Assembly: GCA_027186245.1 (NCBI GenBank)
Contig: CP114483.1
Coordinates: 5,156,001 to 5,220,000, forward strand
Length of the DNA: 64,000 nt
From: Coriaria nepalensis
Taxonomy: Eukaryota; Streptophyta; Magnoliopsida; Cucurbitales; Coriariaceae
Direction: 5' to 3'
The notes beneath the pieces were generated by a model. That model was not told where the DNA came from. It did no database searches and was given only the letters and a program-made list of their open reading frames with translations. This document shows positions 21,690 through 34,385 of this stretch, piece after piece; the stretch's first letter is position 1; each line of letters starts with the position of its first letter. Made by a program: the position numbers and the translations under genes.

Positions 21690-23120
21690 CTTTATAGAAC
21701 TCCATTAGGAGTTTGGGTTAATTTAAAATATTTAAATTAATTGAATTAATAATTCAAAAATAATTATCAAATAATATTTTTGATATAATTAAATCTTTTT
21801 AAATCCTATTTAAAATGGAGTTTTAATCTACTTTAAGTTATATAATCTTTTTAATGGTATATTTGATAAGATTAAATCTAATTTAAAATAAAATCCTATC
21901 ATATCATCTTTTGATGATATATTTGATTTAGTTAAACATATTTAAATCTTATTTAAAATAGAATCTCATATATTTCAATTAAAAATCAAATATATTAATA
22001 CCGAATTTCACATATAAATACATCTTTTAATTAATTAATATTAATTATCTCATAATTACGAATTTACCCCAAAAAACTATTTTTTTGCAAATAAGTCCTT
22101 TGCAACCTTTGTCATTCTTACCCTATACAGTATTTTTTAAAAGCGACCTGGAGACCATGGACCTATAATTCCAAGCTCCAATAAATTAGATTACTAATCA
22201 AACTCTTTAATATAATAAATCTAATTTATTAATCTCAATATTATTTCACTAAAAATATGGGATTGCATTCTTGCAATTATAAAATATATTTACTGAGTAA
22301 TCTCCAGTAGTCTATTGATATAATCATTTCATGCATTCAATCCTCGAAAAAGTGATTCATAATTAGAACTGGTCAAAATTAATGGTTTACCCCTCTAATA
22401 AGCTCTTTATCCTTAAGTACTATTAATTCACTAGTGAACGGTTAATTTATAACTTGATTATAAATTGAGATCAAAATCATTCAGTTCCAGAATTAACTCT
22501 TAAGGGAACCAATATATAATCTTCTATGGAGAAGGTTTGGATTCCAGATCCGTAAATCATGTTCTCAGTCACTTATCCTAACGAATCTCCAAAACAAAAA
22601 TCTTTAGCTTGATTATACCAACAGACCGTGAGGAGTGAATCAAAATTTCCAATTGACATAAATAGGAGTTCATGACTGCTCAGGATTCAGATTGATCTGC
22701 ATATGATCATTGATTGATATGAATTTAATTCTTTATGGTAAACGGTATTTTAATAAAGAATTAATTCATATCGAGTCATGTCCTATATAATCCAATTATA
22801 TAAAGCACCTCCTTTAAGATGTCTATCTACATCAATAATCCGAATCTATATCACATGCATTCATAATGTTAGTGGACCGTACTAGCAACCACTAAATTAA
22901 TGATTTCATAATTTAATCTATTGCGGACAATTTAATTCATTATGTATAATCTTAATCCTCTCGTACTAATATAAGATTATAGTCATATTAATGAATTTGG
23001 AATTTTCTAACATATTATTATTCAATAATAATATATTCACAACAATTGTATAGAAAAATGTCACTTTTATTAATTTCATTAAAATAATTATAATTACATG
23101 CTTTCTGGCACCATTCCCAA
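21690..23120 (-). repeat. Copia-2 3' LTR, truncated
   Basis: AT-rich and collinear with the Copia-5 left LTR from its position 58855 onward (TTTATAGARYTCMATTAGG, then a shared CTTTGCAACCTTTGTCATTCTTACCCTATACA block). The inner end is exact: minus-strand TGTTGGGAATGGTGCC starts at about 23121. Using the left part of Copia-5 and the right part of Copia-2, the intact LTR would have been about 1.75 kb. No ORF. Confidence 0.8.
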
Positions 23121-23134
23121 CAAACTCCCACTTG
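23121..23134 (-). promoter_or_regulatory. Polypurine tract of Copia-2
   Basis: The minus strand reads CAAGTGGGAGTTTG immediately before the 3' LTR start, the usual plus-strand primer position in Copia elements. Confidence 0.75.
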
Positions 23135-26100
23135 ACCTTAAAGTAAATGAGGCATCTCTCTTGTCTCTAAATTGTGTATATGATCCTCAAAAGACTTTGC
23201 TGGAAGTGTTTTGGTAAATGGATCTGTAAGATTCTATTCCGACGTTATCTTCATAATTGTCACATCAACTCGGTGCACTATCTCTCTGATGAGATGATAT
23301 TTCCTCTCTATGTGTTTGCCCCTCTTATGACTCATCAGTTCTTTTGAATTAGCCACTGCACCACTGTTATCATAGAACATGACTGGTGGCTTATCCATAT
23401 CAGGAACAACTTCCAGATCAGTATAGAACTTTTTGAGCCAAACCGCCTCTTTTGCAGCTTCACAATCCGCTATGTATTCAGCTTCCATGGTAGAATCTCC
23501 AATACTGGATTGTTTGATACTTCTCCACACTATAGCTCCTCTACCAAATGTAAACACTGATCCAGAAGTCGACTTTCGACTATCTCTATCTGATTGAAAA
23601 TCATAATTAGTGTATCTAGTGGGGTTCACATCTCCTTCTAAATAAACAAGCATATAGTCTCTCATTCTCCGAAGATACTTAAGAATATTCTTTACCGCTA
23701 TCTAGTGTTCAAAGCCTAGATTTGATTGATAATGACTAACTATCCCTACTGCATAACAAATGTCAGGTCTTGTACACAACATGGTATACGCAAGACTGCC
23801 TACAGCTGAGGGATAGGGAATCTGTCTCATCTCTTCTTCTTCTTGAGGTGTCTTTGGACATTGTTGTTTAGAAAGAACTACTCCATGTCTGGCTAGTAGC
23901 TGACCCTTTTAAGAGTTATGCATCGAGAATAGAGCCGTCACCTTGTCTATATAAGAGCCTTGAGATAGTGACAAAAGCTTGTTCTTCCTATAACTTAGTA
24001 TTTGGATTCCTAAAACATAGCTTGCTTCTCCCAAATCTTTCATTTGGAATTGCACGACTAACCATTTCTTTACGTTAGACAATATTTCTACATCATTCCT
24101 AATGAGTAAAATATCGCCAACATAAAGAACTAAGAGACCACCTTCTTATCTTTGATGTGTTTATAGAGATATGGTTCATCAACATTTTGCTCGAACCTAT
24201 ATGTCTTAATAGTCTCATCAAACCTTAGGTTCCAAGACCTAGAGGCTTGCTTCAATCCATAAGGATCTAAGCAACTTGCAAACCATTTGCTCTTGGCCTT
24301 TTTGCACATAACCTTATGCTTGCATCATATAAATACTCTCTTCAAGATAGCCATTCATAAAAGCTATCTTAACATCCATTTGCCATATCTTGTTGTCTAA
24401 ACTTGCGGCTATGGATAAAAGAATGCGTATTTTAGCATAGAAAAGGGAGAGAAAGTCTCTTCATAATCGACCCCTTCCCTTTGGGTATAACTTTTTGCTT
24501 ACAAGTTGTGCCTTCAAAATCTCCACTTTCCCATCTACGCCTCTTTTCTTCTTGTAGATCCATTTACATCCAATGGGCCTGACATATTCAGGTGGATCTA
24601 CAAGTTCCCAAACAGAATTGGATTACATGGATTCCATTTCTTGGTTCATTGCATCTTGCCATTCATCCTTGTCAGTATTATCCATTGCTTCCTCAAAAGT
24701 CAATGGATCATCCTAGTTTGTGTCTGACACTAGAAACTGTGCTTGTGTTCGTAGGGAATGGGTTGTATCACAATCCTCCCACTACGACGAGCTATCAGGG
24801 TGTTCTGACTAGGGTCGGTGGTCTTCTAATGTTGTCATTCATCAGGTGGTGATTGAGATGGTCTGATCTAATCATAATTAAATCCTTATAGTACTACCTT
24901 ACTACGAGGTTTATAATTTGTCATATAGTCATTTTCGAGAAAGGTTGCATTTATCGATACAAATACCTTTTTCTCAATATGACTATAAAAGTAATCTCCC
25001 CTTATGCCGGGAGGATAGCCAATGAATATGCAAACTTCAGATCACGAGTCCAACTTCCCAGTCTTGGATTTCAGCACGTGTGCTGGACAATCCCATATGT
25101 GAAAATGGCGTAAACTAGGTTTAGTGCTATTCCACAACTCTAAAGGCATCTTTTGTACAGACTTAGATGGAACTTCATTCAAAATGTATATCGCGGTTTG
25201 AAATCCATATCCCCAAAACATGAGTGGTAGTGATGAGTAGCTTAACATCGACCTAACCATATCCAATAAGGTTCTGTTTCTCATTTTTGCAACACCATTC
25301 TATTGTTGTGTTCTAGGTGTTATGAGTTGGGATAGAATTCCATGCTCATACAAATAATCCTTGAACTCAAAATCAAAGTAGTCACCTCCTCGATCTAATC
25401 AAAACATTTTAAGTGATCTACCTAATTGCTTTTCAGCTTCTGCTCAAAATTCTTTGAACTTTCCAAAAGTTTCAAATTTGTTTGCATTAGGTATATATAT
25501 CCGTATCTAGAATAATCATCAATGAAGGTGATAAAATATTTATAACCTTCTCTTGCTTGTACATTTATAGGACCACAGACGTCACTATGTACTAATTCAA
25601 GAGGTTCTTTAGCTCTTTGACCTTTTGTAGAGAAAGGTCTCTTAGTCATCTTTCCTTCTAGACAGGATTCACAAATAGGAAGAGCGCCAAAAGTTGGTTC
25701 TCATAAAAGACCATCCTTTACTAACATGTTTATCATATCAAGGTTGATATGTCTTAACCGAAGATGCCAAATATACGTATCATCACTTTGAGAAACTTTT
25801 TGTAATTTGTTACATTTAGGATTTGTTACTTTAAATAATTCTAAATTATTTAATGATCTTTCATTTAGTGTAAGTAGATAGAGTCCATTAGTATGTTTTG
25901 CATGAGAGATATTGAAACCTTTCTTAGAAATAATAATCTCATTATTACTAAAATAAATATCAAAATTTTGTTCATGCAACGTAGATCGTGAAATCAAATT
26001 TCTACAAAATCAAGGAATAAAATAAACATTGTTCAAAACAAGATAATTATTACTAAAACTAAATGGACTACTCCCACTGCTTCAAGTGAAACAATCGCAC

Positions 26101-27063
26101 CACTGCCAACTCTCATTGTCACCTCCCCAACAGCAAGCTCCCTCGAAGAACTAAGCATATGTAAAGAAGAACAAACATGATTAGTGGCTCTCGAATTTAA
26201 TATCTAAGATGACAAATCACCTTCCACTTAACAAGCTTCTAAAACAAGTAAATCAAAATTACTTTTTTTTTTCTCTTTTAGCTCGAAGAGATACTTGTTA
26301 TAGTGGCCATCAACTTCACAATGGAAACACTTTCCCTTGGGTTCCTTTTTCTTAGAGTAGTCTTTCTTCTTGTTCTCCTTGCCATTAGGTGACTTTCTGG
26401 CTTTCTTTTCCTTCTTGTCCTTTCCATTGATGTTCCTTCTCTTATTGTTCTTAACATAAGATGAAGGCGACTTTTGTTCATTAACATTTGCTTCACCCTC
26501 TTTGGACCTCACCTTATTTAGGATCTCAAAGGTCTGTAGTTCATTCAACAGCTGAGTCATGTTGTATTGCAGCTTGTTCATAACATAGTTGGTAGTGAAT
26601 GCGCTCATTAATAGTAGCACCCATGTATTTATGTCTCATGAATCGTGTTGATCATGTTCAAAACATGATCTCTAACAGAAACTTCCTTCATTTTGGTATT
26701 CATGTAGATTCTAGTAGCCTCATGACGACTTTGGTTAGATTGCTGCCCAAACAAAGCCTGGAGAGACTCTAATATCTCATACGCAGTCTCCAGATTTTCA
26801 TGTTTCTTCCTAAGAACATCACTCATGCTCATCAACATGTAGCATTTTGCCTTATTATTGGATTGGATCCAATGGTCATACTTTTCTCGTACGTTACGAG
26901 TAGCATTGGCACCAGGCTTTTCAGGACATTCCTCGGTCAAGACAAACTTATGGTTTTCGCATACTAATACCATGTTTAGGTTCGATTTCCATCTTATAAA
27001 ATTATCACTAGTTAATTTGTATTCATTTAGCAATGCGGTAATAAGATTATTGATCGAAGACAT
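23135..27063 (-). pseudogene. Copia-2 gag-pol polyprotein, disabled
   Basis: The gag ATG at 27063 gives MSSINNLITALLNEYKLTSD, then SDVLRKKHENLETAYEILES and NMTQLLNELQTFE. The knuckle is damaged: CFHCEVDGHYNKYLF has no fourth Cys. The protease motif DSGATNH is changed to NSRATNH near 26200, losing the catalytic Asp. Pre-integrase (HLRLRHINLDMINML) is at about 25780-25720; integrase pieces with LELVHSDVCGPINVQAREGY and RNRTLLDMVRSMLSY are at 25600-25200; RT is at 24900-23670, where the YVDD box reads LYVGDILLIRND (Asp to Gly); RNase H at 23665-23234 has STMEAEYIADCEAAKEAVWL. Many stops and shifts also break the frame. The product would have been capsid, protease, integrase and RT for transposition. 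Confidence 0.9.
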
Positions 27064-27096
27064 GTTGATTGCTGATGCTGAAATTAAATAAAACAT

Positions 27097-28474
27097 ACAT
27101 CATTCATAATAATTTAAATAAATATCAATGTTTTGGAATAGTAAATATGATGCATGAATGAAATAGTTAAAACACATAAAATTACTAAACTATGATAAAT
27201 CAATTCAACAATTAATATACCGTCGTAGGGTCGATTATATTAATTTCAAATTAACTTTGAGACATTCTCAAACTTAAAATGTCTCATATTTTCCTTTTTG
27301 CTCATACGTACCGTTAATTTGGTCAAGACATAATTAACCGTTAAAAGCTTAATTATGCCTTTGTAAGTGTAACCCATTATTTTGGAGTCCATGACTTAAC
27401 TCGAAAAATGCTACCGTAGGGTCGGTCAAGTTCGAAATACATCACTTTTTCCCGTCTGAAGCCAACCTTGATAAAATATGGTTTGAAACCTTCCTTAGGG
27501 GGACGAAAACAAAGCCGTCTCGAGGCCTTTCCATATCTCACGGTGTTGTCCTAATAATGGAGATTATAGGTTATTTTGTCAAATCAACCTTCTCCCACTC
27601 ACTATTTAGAGTATGTGTTTTCATAAAATATTTTATGTTTTTATATTAGTTAGTTCTAAATTAATTACTAATTAACCAATGAATATAATCTTATTAGTTA
27701 TAAATTCCAATCTTATTGGACATAAGTTCAGTTAAAACTCTTTTAATCCATATTCAATTATGATCCTAATCTCATTAGGTGAACCTAATTTATAACTTAT
27801 TAATATTCATAAAATTTCATGAAAATACTTTTTAATAAAATTGGTTACTAAAGTCCTAACTCAAATATTTGACTTTATACGGTGTGATTATTAAATTTCA
27901 CTTCTTAAACTCAATCCATTAATGCAATTAATTTCACTAAATAAATCAAATAAATTAACTAGGATAATCTTAATTTAAATCACGTTTCTACTTATGAGAT
28001 GCATGATTTATAATAAAACTGTGTGAGTATTCATGTATAGCATGTAATCGACTAATGCCTGAATATGTTAGCAATCAAATCAATCAACATATAAATAAAT
28101 AAAAATATAATGGACCGAGTAATTTTGGATATTTCAAAAATTTACAACCCTTGCATTAAAATATAAATAAATAAAAAATTTAAAAATTACAAAGGGGCTT
28201 CAAGCATTATATTCTTTCCTAAGCTTGCTCCATTTTGAATTTCGGGCATAATCGGCAATTTTCTAAAATTAAACCCAATTCCATAATCTCTCGAAAAACA
28301 AATTTTTCGAACCCTAATTTTTTCTTAACTTTTAATTATTTCTAATTAGGCCTACACTCTTTTAGGCTAATTAGACTTATTTTTGGGTCAAACCCAATAA
28401 GCCTTTTTGTTTAAAAAAAATCCAAAATTTAAGTTAATGGGTCCCAAAATACCATATTTTTTGCCCACAAAAAT
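27097..28474 (-). other. Copia-2 upstream leader, AT-rich, no gene seen
   Basis: The first ~200 bp (27110-27300) align with the sequence upstream of gag in Copia-5 (63420-63610), so they belong to the element. The remainder includes CTACCGTAGGGTCGGTCAAG near 27413, which echoes 27220 and 63530, and a block near 28340-28400 (TTAGGCTAATTAGACTTA). I found no LTR end or primer-binding site here and no coding region. Confidence 0.5.
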
Positions 28475-29300
28475 CATGCCATTTGGAAGCATTTGTTTAG
28501 CCTTAAAATCATGTCATTGAATCTCTTCTAGTCATTAAATTATTTGAAAGCAATTCAAACGAATTCTATTTTTACATTTCACACACAACCTTCATGCATA
28601 AGTTGCAAATGATCTATTAAAGGCACGTTGCATTTGTTTAACATTAAAATTCTATCAATGAGTAACTTTAAGTCTATTAATCATTTGAAAGCAATTCGGA
28701 CGAATTCTATTTTTGCACTTCAAACACGACTTTCATGCGTACCTTTGAAATGATCTATTGAGAGCACGTTGCATTTGTTTAACATTAAAATCATGTCAAT
28801 GAGTCACTTCATGTCAATGAGTCACTTCAAGTCAATAAATCATATTTGAAAGCAATTCAAACGAATTTTATTTTCGCACTTCAAACACGACTTTCGTGCA
28901 TAACTTGCAATTTATTTATTGAATTCAAGTATTTATTTGTTTAACCTTAAAATCAAGTCATTTAGTATGTTCAAGTCAATAAATCATATGAAAGAATATC
29001 AAACAAATTTTATTTTCGCACTTTAAATATGACTTTCATGCATAACTTGCAATTTATCTATTGAAGGCAAGTATGCATATTTTTAGCCTTCAAATCATGT
29101 CATTGAGTCTCTTCAAGTTAATAAATCATTTGAAAAAAATTCGAACGAATTTTATTTTCGCACTACAAACATGACTTTCGTGCACAACTTGCAATTGATC
29201 TATTGAAGGAAACTATGCATTTGATTATCCTTAAAATAATGTCAATGAGTCACTTCAAGGTCAATAAATTATTTAGAAGCAATTCAGACGAAATTTTATT
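28475..29300 (-). repeat. ~142-bp satellite, block 3, inverted (~6 monomers)
   Basis: Reverse complement of the monomer in blocks 1 and 2: CACTTCAAACACGACTTTCGTGCATAACTTGCAATTGATC and AATCATTTGAAAGCAATTC recur at ~142-bp spacing. It is more diverged than block 1 and one monomer has a duplicated 'CACTTCAWGTCAATGAGT' piece at 28800-28840. It ends at the LINE-D 3' terminus. Confidence 0.88.
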
Positions 29301-29479
29301 CTTTTTTTTTGTGGAAAGTGAGTATTCACAAAAACAATAAGCAGCTAATCAAAGCTAGTTACAAGGATCATTGGGAGAAAAGCCAGTTACAAAGCTAATC
29401 CCATGCTGAAAGAAATGTTGAACACCCTTTAAGAAGGAGCCTCTTTCTCTTGGAGAAAAGAATCATGAGAAGCCAAAGA

Positions 29480-30445
29480 CGAACGGTTAACTTGTTGGAT
29501 ATTATCAAGAGAAAATCGGGCATCTTGGAGATCAGCATTCACATTCTTGAAAGAAGAATTTTAAAAGACCTTCAATGCCATTTTGATATTTTTTTTAACT
29601 TTCTAACCAGACGAAACATAGGATTACCACTAACTTCAATATTCCAAGAAGACTGAACAATAGGAAAAAAAATCTTCATGGTCCATCCAAGCATCGAAAA
29701 ATTTAAAAGGAATCTTGAAATTCCTCTTATCAACAAGACCATAAGCAACCATTGGACTGTGATCGGAGATACCAGGCGAAAGAAAGGAAGCTCTAGAGTT
29801 TGGAAAACAATCATTCCAATCCAAGTTGACAAGCACTCTATCTAGCTTCCTAAGGATGACGTTTGGATCATTCCAGTTCGAGTTGCTCCAAGTAAACTGG
29901 AGCCCACCAAAAGAAAGGTCATCCACCTCAATATCAAACATGCAATCATTAAAATCACTGATACTTCTAGTAATAGCCATGTTACCCCCAAATTTTTGTG
30001 AACAGAATCTAGTGACATTAAAGTCGCCCAAAATAATCTAAGAGGAAGGGACAAAGATCGACTTAAAAGCTCTAAGAGAAGCCCAAAGAGACATCCTTTC
30101 ACTATCAACATCATCACCATACACAAAAGAGGCAAGACACTACCACTTGAGATCAATAAAAGAAATCCTACAATGAAGAACTTGCTCAGTAACACTCAGT
30201 AAAGTAACCAACACCTTTGAAGGATCCCAGCCAACCAAAATTCTACCATCAACCACTGGAGAATTATTATTAATGTAATTTCAAGAGGGGCGAATAGATC
30301 TACTAATCATATCAAATTTTGGAGATTTGACCTTAGTCTCCACAAGACCCACCACACAAGCATCATGCTTAACCAAAAGATTACGAATCTCTCTTCTCTT
30401 AATAGGGTTATTAAGACCCCTAACATTCCAAGATATTATTGACAT
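29480..30445 (-). pseudogene. LINE-D ORF2 N-terminal part: AP endonuclease
   Basis: The ATG at 30445 gives MSIISWNVRGLNNPIKRRE, as in LINE-B. It retains HDACVVGLVETK, VDDLSFGGLQFTWSNSNW, LRKLDRVLVNLDW and SPGISDHSPMVA, so the endonuclease fold was complete. It continues to SLASHDSFLQEKEAP near 29440, then jumps to sequence near the 3' end; the polymerase is deleted. Stops and shifts occur near 30270, 30160, 29830 and 29650. About 90% similar to LINE-B by eye. Confidence 0.85.
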
Positions 30446-30483
30446 AAATAAAAAAAGAAATAAGGAACAAAAGGGAGAAGAGA

Positions 30484-32720
30484 TTAGAACCTCCTACACC
30501 GGCCTTTCTTGTTAGAGGACCCTTTTTTTCTTCTTTTTCTTCTTTTTCTTCTTACCATGTGTAGAAGTGGTCGGAGAGAGAGAAGAGGAATCATCATCAC
30601 TATCACTTCGTTCATCACTAAACAAGTCACTCCTAGGTATAAGAGACTCCATAGAATCTTCAATACATGGGTTAAGGGTCTCCATAGCCTTCTCCCTACA
30701 ACAAGCTTCACTCTTCGTATTACCCTTTACATTGCTCAAACTAGTGCTCGAGTCAATATCATGAATCGGGTTGCCTATGTCCAAAGGCCCCTCATTATCA
30801 TCAGATGTCATACTTTTCACAACCCCTTTACCCTTATGGTTAACAACTCTCCATTCAGAAGTTCTAGCTTGGTCTTTTTTGGGAAATGAGACCGGTGTGT
30901 CCATTGAAGGGTTAGAAGTAGAGGTAAGGTTAGGGCATATAGAACTCTTATGGCTAAAAGTCTTGCATTCCTTGCACACAAACGATTTCCATTTGTAATC
31001 AACATGAATCGTGATAGTCCAATCTCTATCATTTATTAGATCAAAGTCTTCAATTATATCCTTTTTAGCATCTATTTCAACACAAACCAAGGAAAAATCT
31101 TTATAATGATGATCTTCGGTAAACTTATCAACCTTGATTGGAACCCCAATAGCACTAGCCACATAGCTAATGCCCTCCGCAGTCTAAAATTCTCTTGGAA
31201 CATTATAGAAATTAACCCAAAGAAGGAATCTTGGTGAATTCTTCCCGATTAAGGACCATCCCTATTTCGCACTCTTTAAGAGCTATGTATTTGTCCACAA
31301 AGAACCAAGGTCCTTTCCAAGGATATTTCTCACTTCCATTTGGTTGGAGAAGTAAACAAAATAGAAGCCATCTTTGTTTGCATTGATTCTAGTGAGATGT
31401 TTCCAAAGTCAATTTGCAATATAGCTGACTAGATTGAATGGAAGTCTTGTATCTAGAAAGTAGCCCACTATTATATTCTTAAGGAGGGGAGCACCCAAAA
31501 CCGCTACACTTGGAGGAGGAGAAACCACAACCCTTCCCTCAATAATGGATGGTTCAATATATCTCCACACAAATGTAGATTCTTGTATGTTAATAGGTTT
31601 GACCACATCACTCCAAGATTTTGAAGATTTATTTGACTTTTGGTCAATTTTTGGAATATTGACTTTTTGATTATTGATAAATTGACTTTGACCGTTCGTT
31701 GGAGATAGTGACTGCCAGCTGGAGGTCGAAGGTGGGGTTGGCATCTTCCGGGGGGTGGTTAGAGGTAGGTTGGTTGGAGTTGGGTTCGGGGGGGGGGGGG
31801 GTTGTTGGGGTTAGGTTGGGTAAAGGTTTGATTTAAATTTGGCCACACTATTTTTTTCTTTTAGAGTGGGAGGAGGGTTTTTTGGATTTTTTTAAAAAGT
31901 TTTGGGTGTTCTGGAAGCCTTGACCGAGATTATTTTTGGTGTTGGGGAGTGGAGTGGTCGTTTCTGCATTTTGTGGGGGGTCAATACTTATTTCAGATTG
32001 GGGGGTTGGATTTTTTGTAGTAATCTGCAGGGGTGTAAGAGAAAAAGCGGGGTTCTCGAAGTAATTAGAGGAAAGTATGTGGGACATACTAGTAATTCCT
32101 GATGCAGTCAAAATAGAGTTTCTGAGACTTAGAGGATTTCTGGAAAAACGGAAGCTTATGTCGCTTGCAGGGGGCGACTGACGCTTCTATCTTCGTACGA
32201 GGAAGCAATCGAGGTAAGACTGACACATCAGGCATCCCATTCGCGGGCCTGAACGGGCGATCGGGCAATCGGGCTGGTCGGATCGGATGATCGGGTCACC
32301 CGGGAGTAAATTAAAAAAATATGGCATGTCATCCAACTCAAACGCATGTGGAGGATTCTTATTCGCTAGGGATGTAACCGTTGGCGTCGAGGCATAAACA
32401 TCCAATGGGTCGAGATCCGGTTCGGGGATGCAGTGAATCAAATTTTTGGGTTGACCCGACACAATTACGCATTGACCACAAGGCCTTCAACCTCTTCAAT
32501 AGAGGTTGACATAATTGGCCATTTTTTATATGACTAGATCTAGAGGGGTTTCGTCTAGCGACGTGGCTTCACTGGACGAAGTGGGTGAACCTCTAGATCC
32601 CGCGTATATTGAGTCACCATGGGAGATGGGTATGTGGGCATCTTCCACCATTCCAGGAACCACACGAGCTAAAGATGAGTCCGTTGACATATTTTTTCCT
32701 GATGAAGTGGGAGAACCATT
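30484..32720 (-). pseudogene. LINE-D ORF1 (DUF4283 and CCHC knuckle), broken
   Basis: N-terminal family sequence lies at 32720-32500 (SLDETPLDLV near 32550, matched by SLDQTPLDLV in LINE-A at 3740). DUF4283 covers about 31640-31260 (SWSDVVKPINIQES, EPSIIEGRVVVSPPP, RLPFNLVSYIAN). The knuckle CKECKTFSHKSSIC is at about 30975, followed by an acidic region and a run of nine or ten Lys (30515-30545), where the frame slips before the usual GSSNKKGR end at 30484. The slip sits in an A-rich codon run, a common indel site. Stops occur near 32470, 32180, 31405 and 31165. Confidence 0.8.
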
Positions 32721-32824
32721 CTAGAGTTCGCTTCCATAGGATAAAGCTTCGAGCTTGGTATGAGAGATCCCCAAGGTCAAAGGGCCTGCTAACATAGTTT
32801 TTCCTGATGAAGTAAGAGCCTTAC

Positions 32825-33345
32825 ATGGAAATACATGTTCAAAAAAATCTGTATTTCTAGATTTCATTATCGTATTCTTGTGAATGTTTGGAATTTTAGA
32901 CTAATGTACAATAAATCAATATGCACTATTATTATTTGCATGGCCAATGAAGTTGCAATCAATCATTTTCGGATCTATCTTTACCTTCTTTAGTAGAAGT
33001 ATGACAACCTTGGCAATACATCTTCACACTCGTAAGAATTTATAAGAAGGTTTCTTTCTTTTCTATAATTCATATGATGTATTTTCATCATCTTTCCGGA
33101 GTATTTTATTTAAAAGGTAATTTGCCGACAAGATGGCTTCTCTCCACATATTCTGAGATAACTCAAGATCGATCAACATCACATTCATCATTTACTTTAA
33201 GGTATAATTGAGGTAAATAAGAAGCAGTGGTTTGATGTATGATACCATGTTGTGCACATATTACTTCAAATGATAGGACATATTCTCTCATTCTTTCCTT
33301 CATGTCAAACTAAAAGATTTGTACCTCATCTTTTGAGAAGCAAGT
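32825..33345 (-). pseudogene. Copia-3: integrase C-terminal / pre-RT fragment
   Basis: The minus strand translated across breaks shows ICAQHGIIHQTTASYLPQ, then (after a deletion where the family has GVAERKNRTL) sequence matching QNMWREAILSANYLLNKI, RVWRCIAKVVILLLKKVKI, DPKMIDCNFIGHANNNSAY and NTIMKSRNTDFFEHVFPCK. This is the post-core part of a Ty1/copia integrase, different from Copia-1, -2 and -4. It ends abruptly at LINE-D. Highly decayed. Confidence 0.78.
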
Positions 33346-33673
33346 TAATAGTAAGCAAATACACCTTGTTCGTGGGGATTAAGATTAGAGGTTGGGTGAC
33401 GATGGTTCGATGAGGAACCGGTGATGGTTCAGATGGCGGTTTCTAGTAGCGCAAAGCGAAGCAGCGGTGGTGGGTGTGTCCATTGGAGGAGAAATGGGCT
33501 CAATATCTTTTTGATTAGTTTCTTGATTAGTTAGTTGAACCAGATTTCTGATTAGATGAGTAGCTCATCAAAAGCATAGTCCTAGAATCTTGGTTAGTCC
33601 GAATAAAAAACCCAAAAATATAAATTTTGAATCTTGCTTTCGCCTGGGTTGTAGGACATTTGTCTACTTTCGA
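33346..33673 (+). repeat. Possible LTR end of another Copia copy
   Basis: About 330 bp without ORFs lead up to a tRNA-Met primer-binding site. An LTR is expected immediately 5' of such a site, but no second copy is available to confirm it and the TG start is not located. Confidence 0.35.
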
Positions 33674-33685
33674 TGGTATCAGAGT
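33674..33685 (+). promoter_or_regulatory. Copia primer-binding site, plus strand
   Basis: TGGTATCAGAGT matches the complement of initiator tRNA-Met except the last base. It is followed by leader-like sequence (33686-34050) without an ORF. It points right, opposite to Copia-1, -2, -3 and -5 but the same way as Copia-4. Confidence 0.65.
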
Positions 33686-34254
33686 CTTGCTTTATGCTAG
33701 AAGAGTTCGGTTGTTCCGATCATTTTTACTTCAATTTTGATAAAATGCTTGTGTTATGTGTTTTTCATGGGTTTGAGCAATATTTCTGTGCTGGAAATAA
33801 AACGGGAATGAAGTCGTTCAAAAGCACCAAAATATGATTTATGGATCACGACTAAGAAGGGTTGAGGAGCCGCTGTCACGGCTACAAAACGCAGCGCCAA
33901 CCACTGCCTATTGTCCACTACAATAGTAGGGACAGCAGCTGCTGCCTGATATCTGCTCTATAGCAGTGGGCTGCCGTTTGCGAGTCATCGGACCGTATCA
34001 CACAAAATAGTGGGGCCTGCTGGTTTTTGAAAACCCAGAATTTTTGAAAAATTCTCTTTACTGGGGTTTTATGTAATTATAATTGTCGAATTAATTTTGT
34101 AATTGATACTTTATAAAGTATTAATTTTTTATGAAAATAAATTTAGAAATTTTAAAAATTATTAAGTAAAAAATATATAAGAATATTTAATTTATGAAAG
34201 TTTTCTTAAAATAGATATATAATATATGAAAGTGATTATTATTTTAGAAACATA
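33686..34254 (+). other. Leader-like and AT-rich sequence, no gene seen
   Basis: 33686-34050 looks like a Copia untranslated leader, with two mixed-composition stretches (GCAGCGCCAACCACTGCC, GGGACAGCAGCTGCTGCC). 34060-34250 is AT-rich. No coding region is supported. Confidence 0.4.
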
Positions 34255-34385
34255 GGGTTTACGCTTTCTTAATCAGGGTTAATATTTTTAAGATTTTTTT
34301 TAAAGGATTATCTTTTTAGAATGACTTCCTAAATAATACTTTGTATATCTTGAACTTGAATGATAAAAGTTTTTAATATTAAGAA
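34255..34385 (+). repeat. Isolated copy of the Copia-4 pre-integrase repeat unit
   Basis: AGGGTTTACGCTTTCTTAATC, TTTTAAAGGATTATCTTTT and GAACTTGAATGATAAAA match the unit repeated at 41850-42000 and 53860-54500. It is separated from them by the beta-galactosidase gene. Confidence 0.7.

Larger units (their letters stand above)
21686..28474 (-). mobile_element. Copia-2: degenerate Ty1/copia element
   Basis: Minus strand: a leader (28474-27097), gag-pol (27063 down to about 23135), a polypurine tract and a truncated 3' LTR (23120-21690). It belongs to the same family as Copia-5, shown by near-identical gag, RNase H and LTR blocks. A 5' LTR could not be recognised. The 3' LTR lacks about 290 bp at its outer end, where it meets Gypsy-B. 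Confidence 0.82.
29301..32820 (-). mobile_element. LINE-D: L1-type LINE with internal deletion
   Basis: Minus strand, same family as LINE-B: ORF1 and the endonuclease part of ORF2 remain, but RT and zf-RVT are missing. The 3' terminus (TGAATACTCACTTTCCAC followed by an A-rich tail at about 29301-29312) joins the inverted satellite. On the 5' side (about 32820) it abuts a Copia scrap rather than satellite, so no target duplication can be recognised and the locus has probably been rearranged. Confidence 0.82.
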
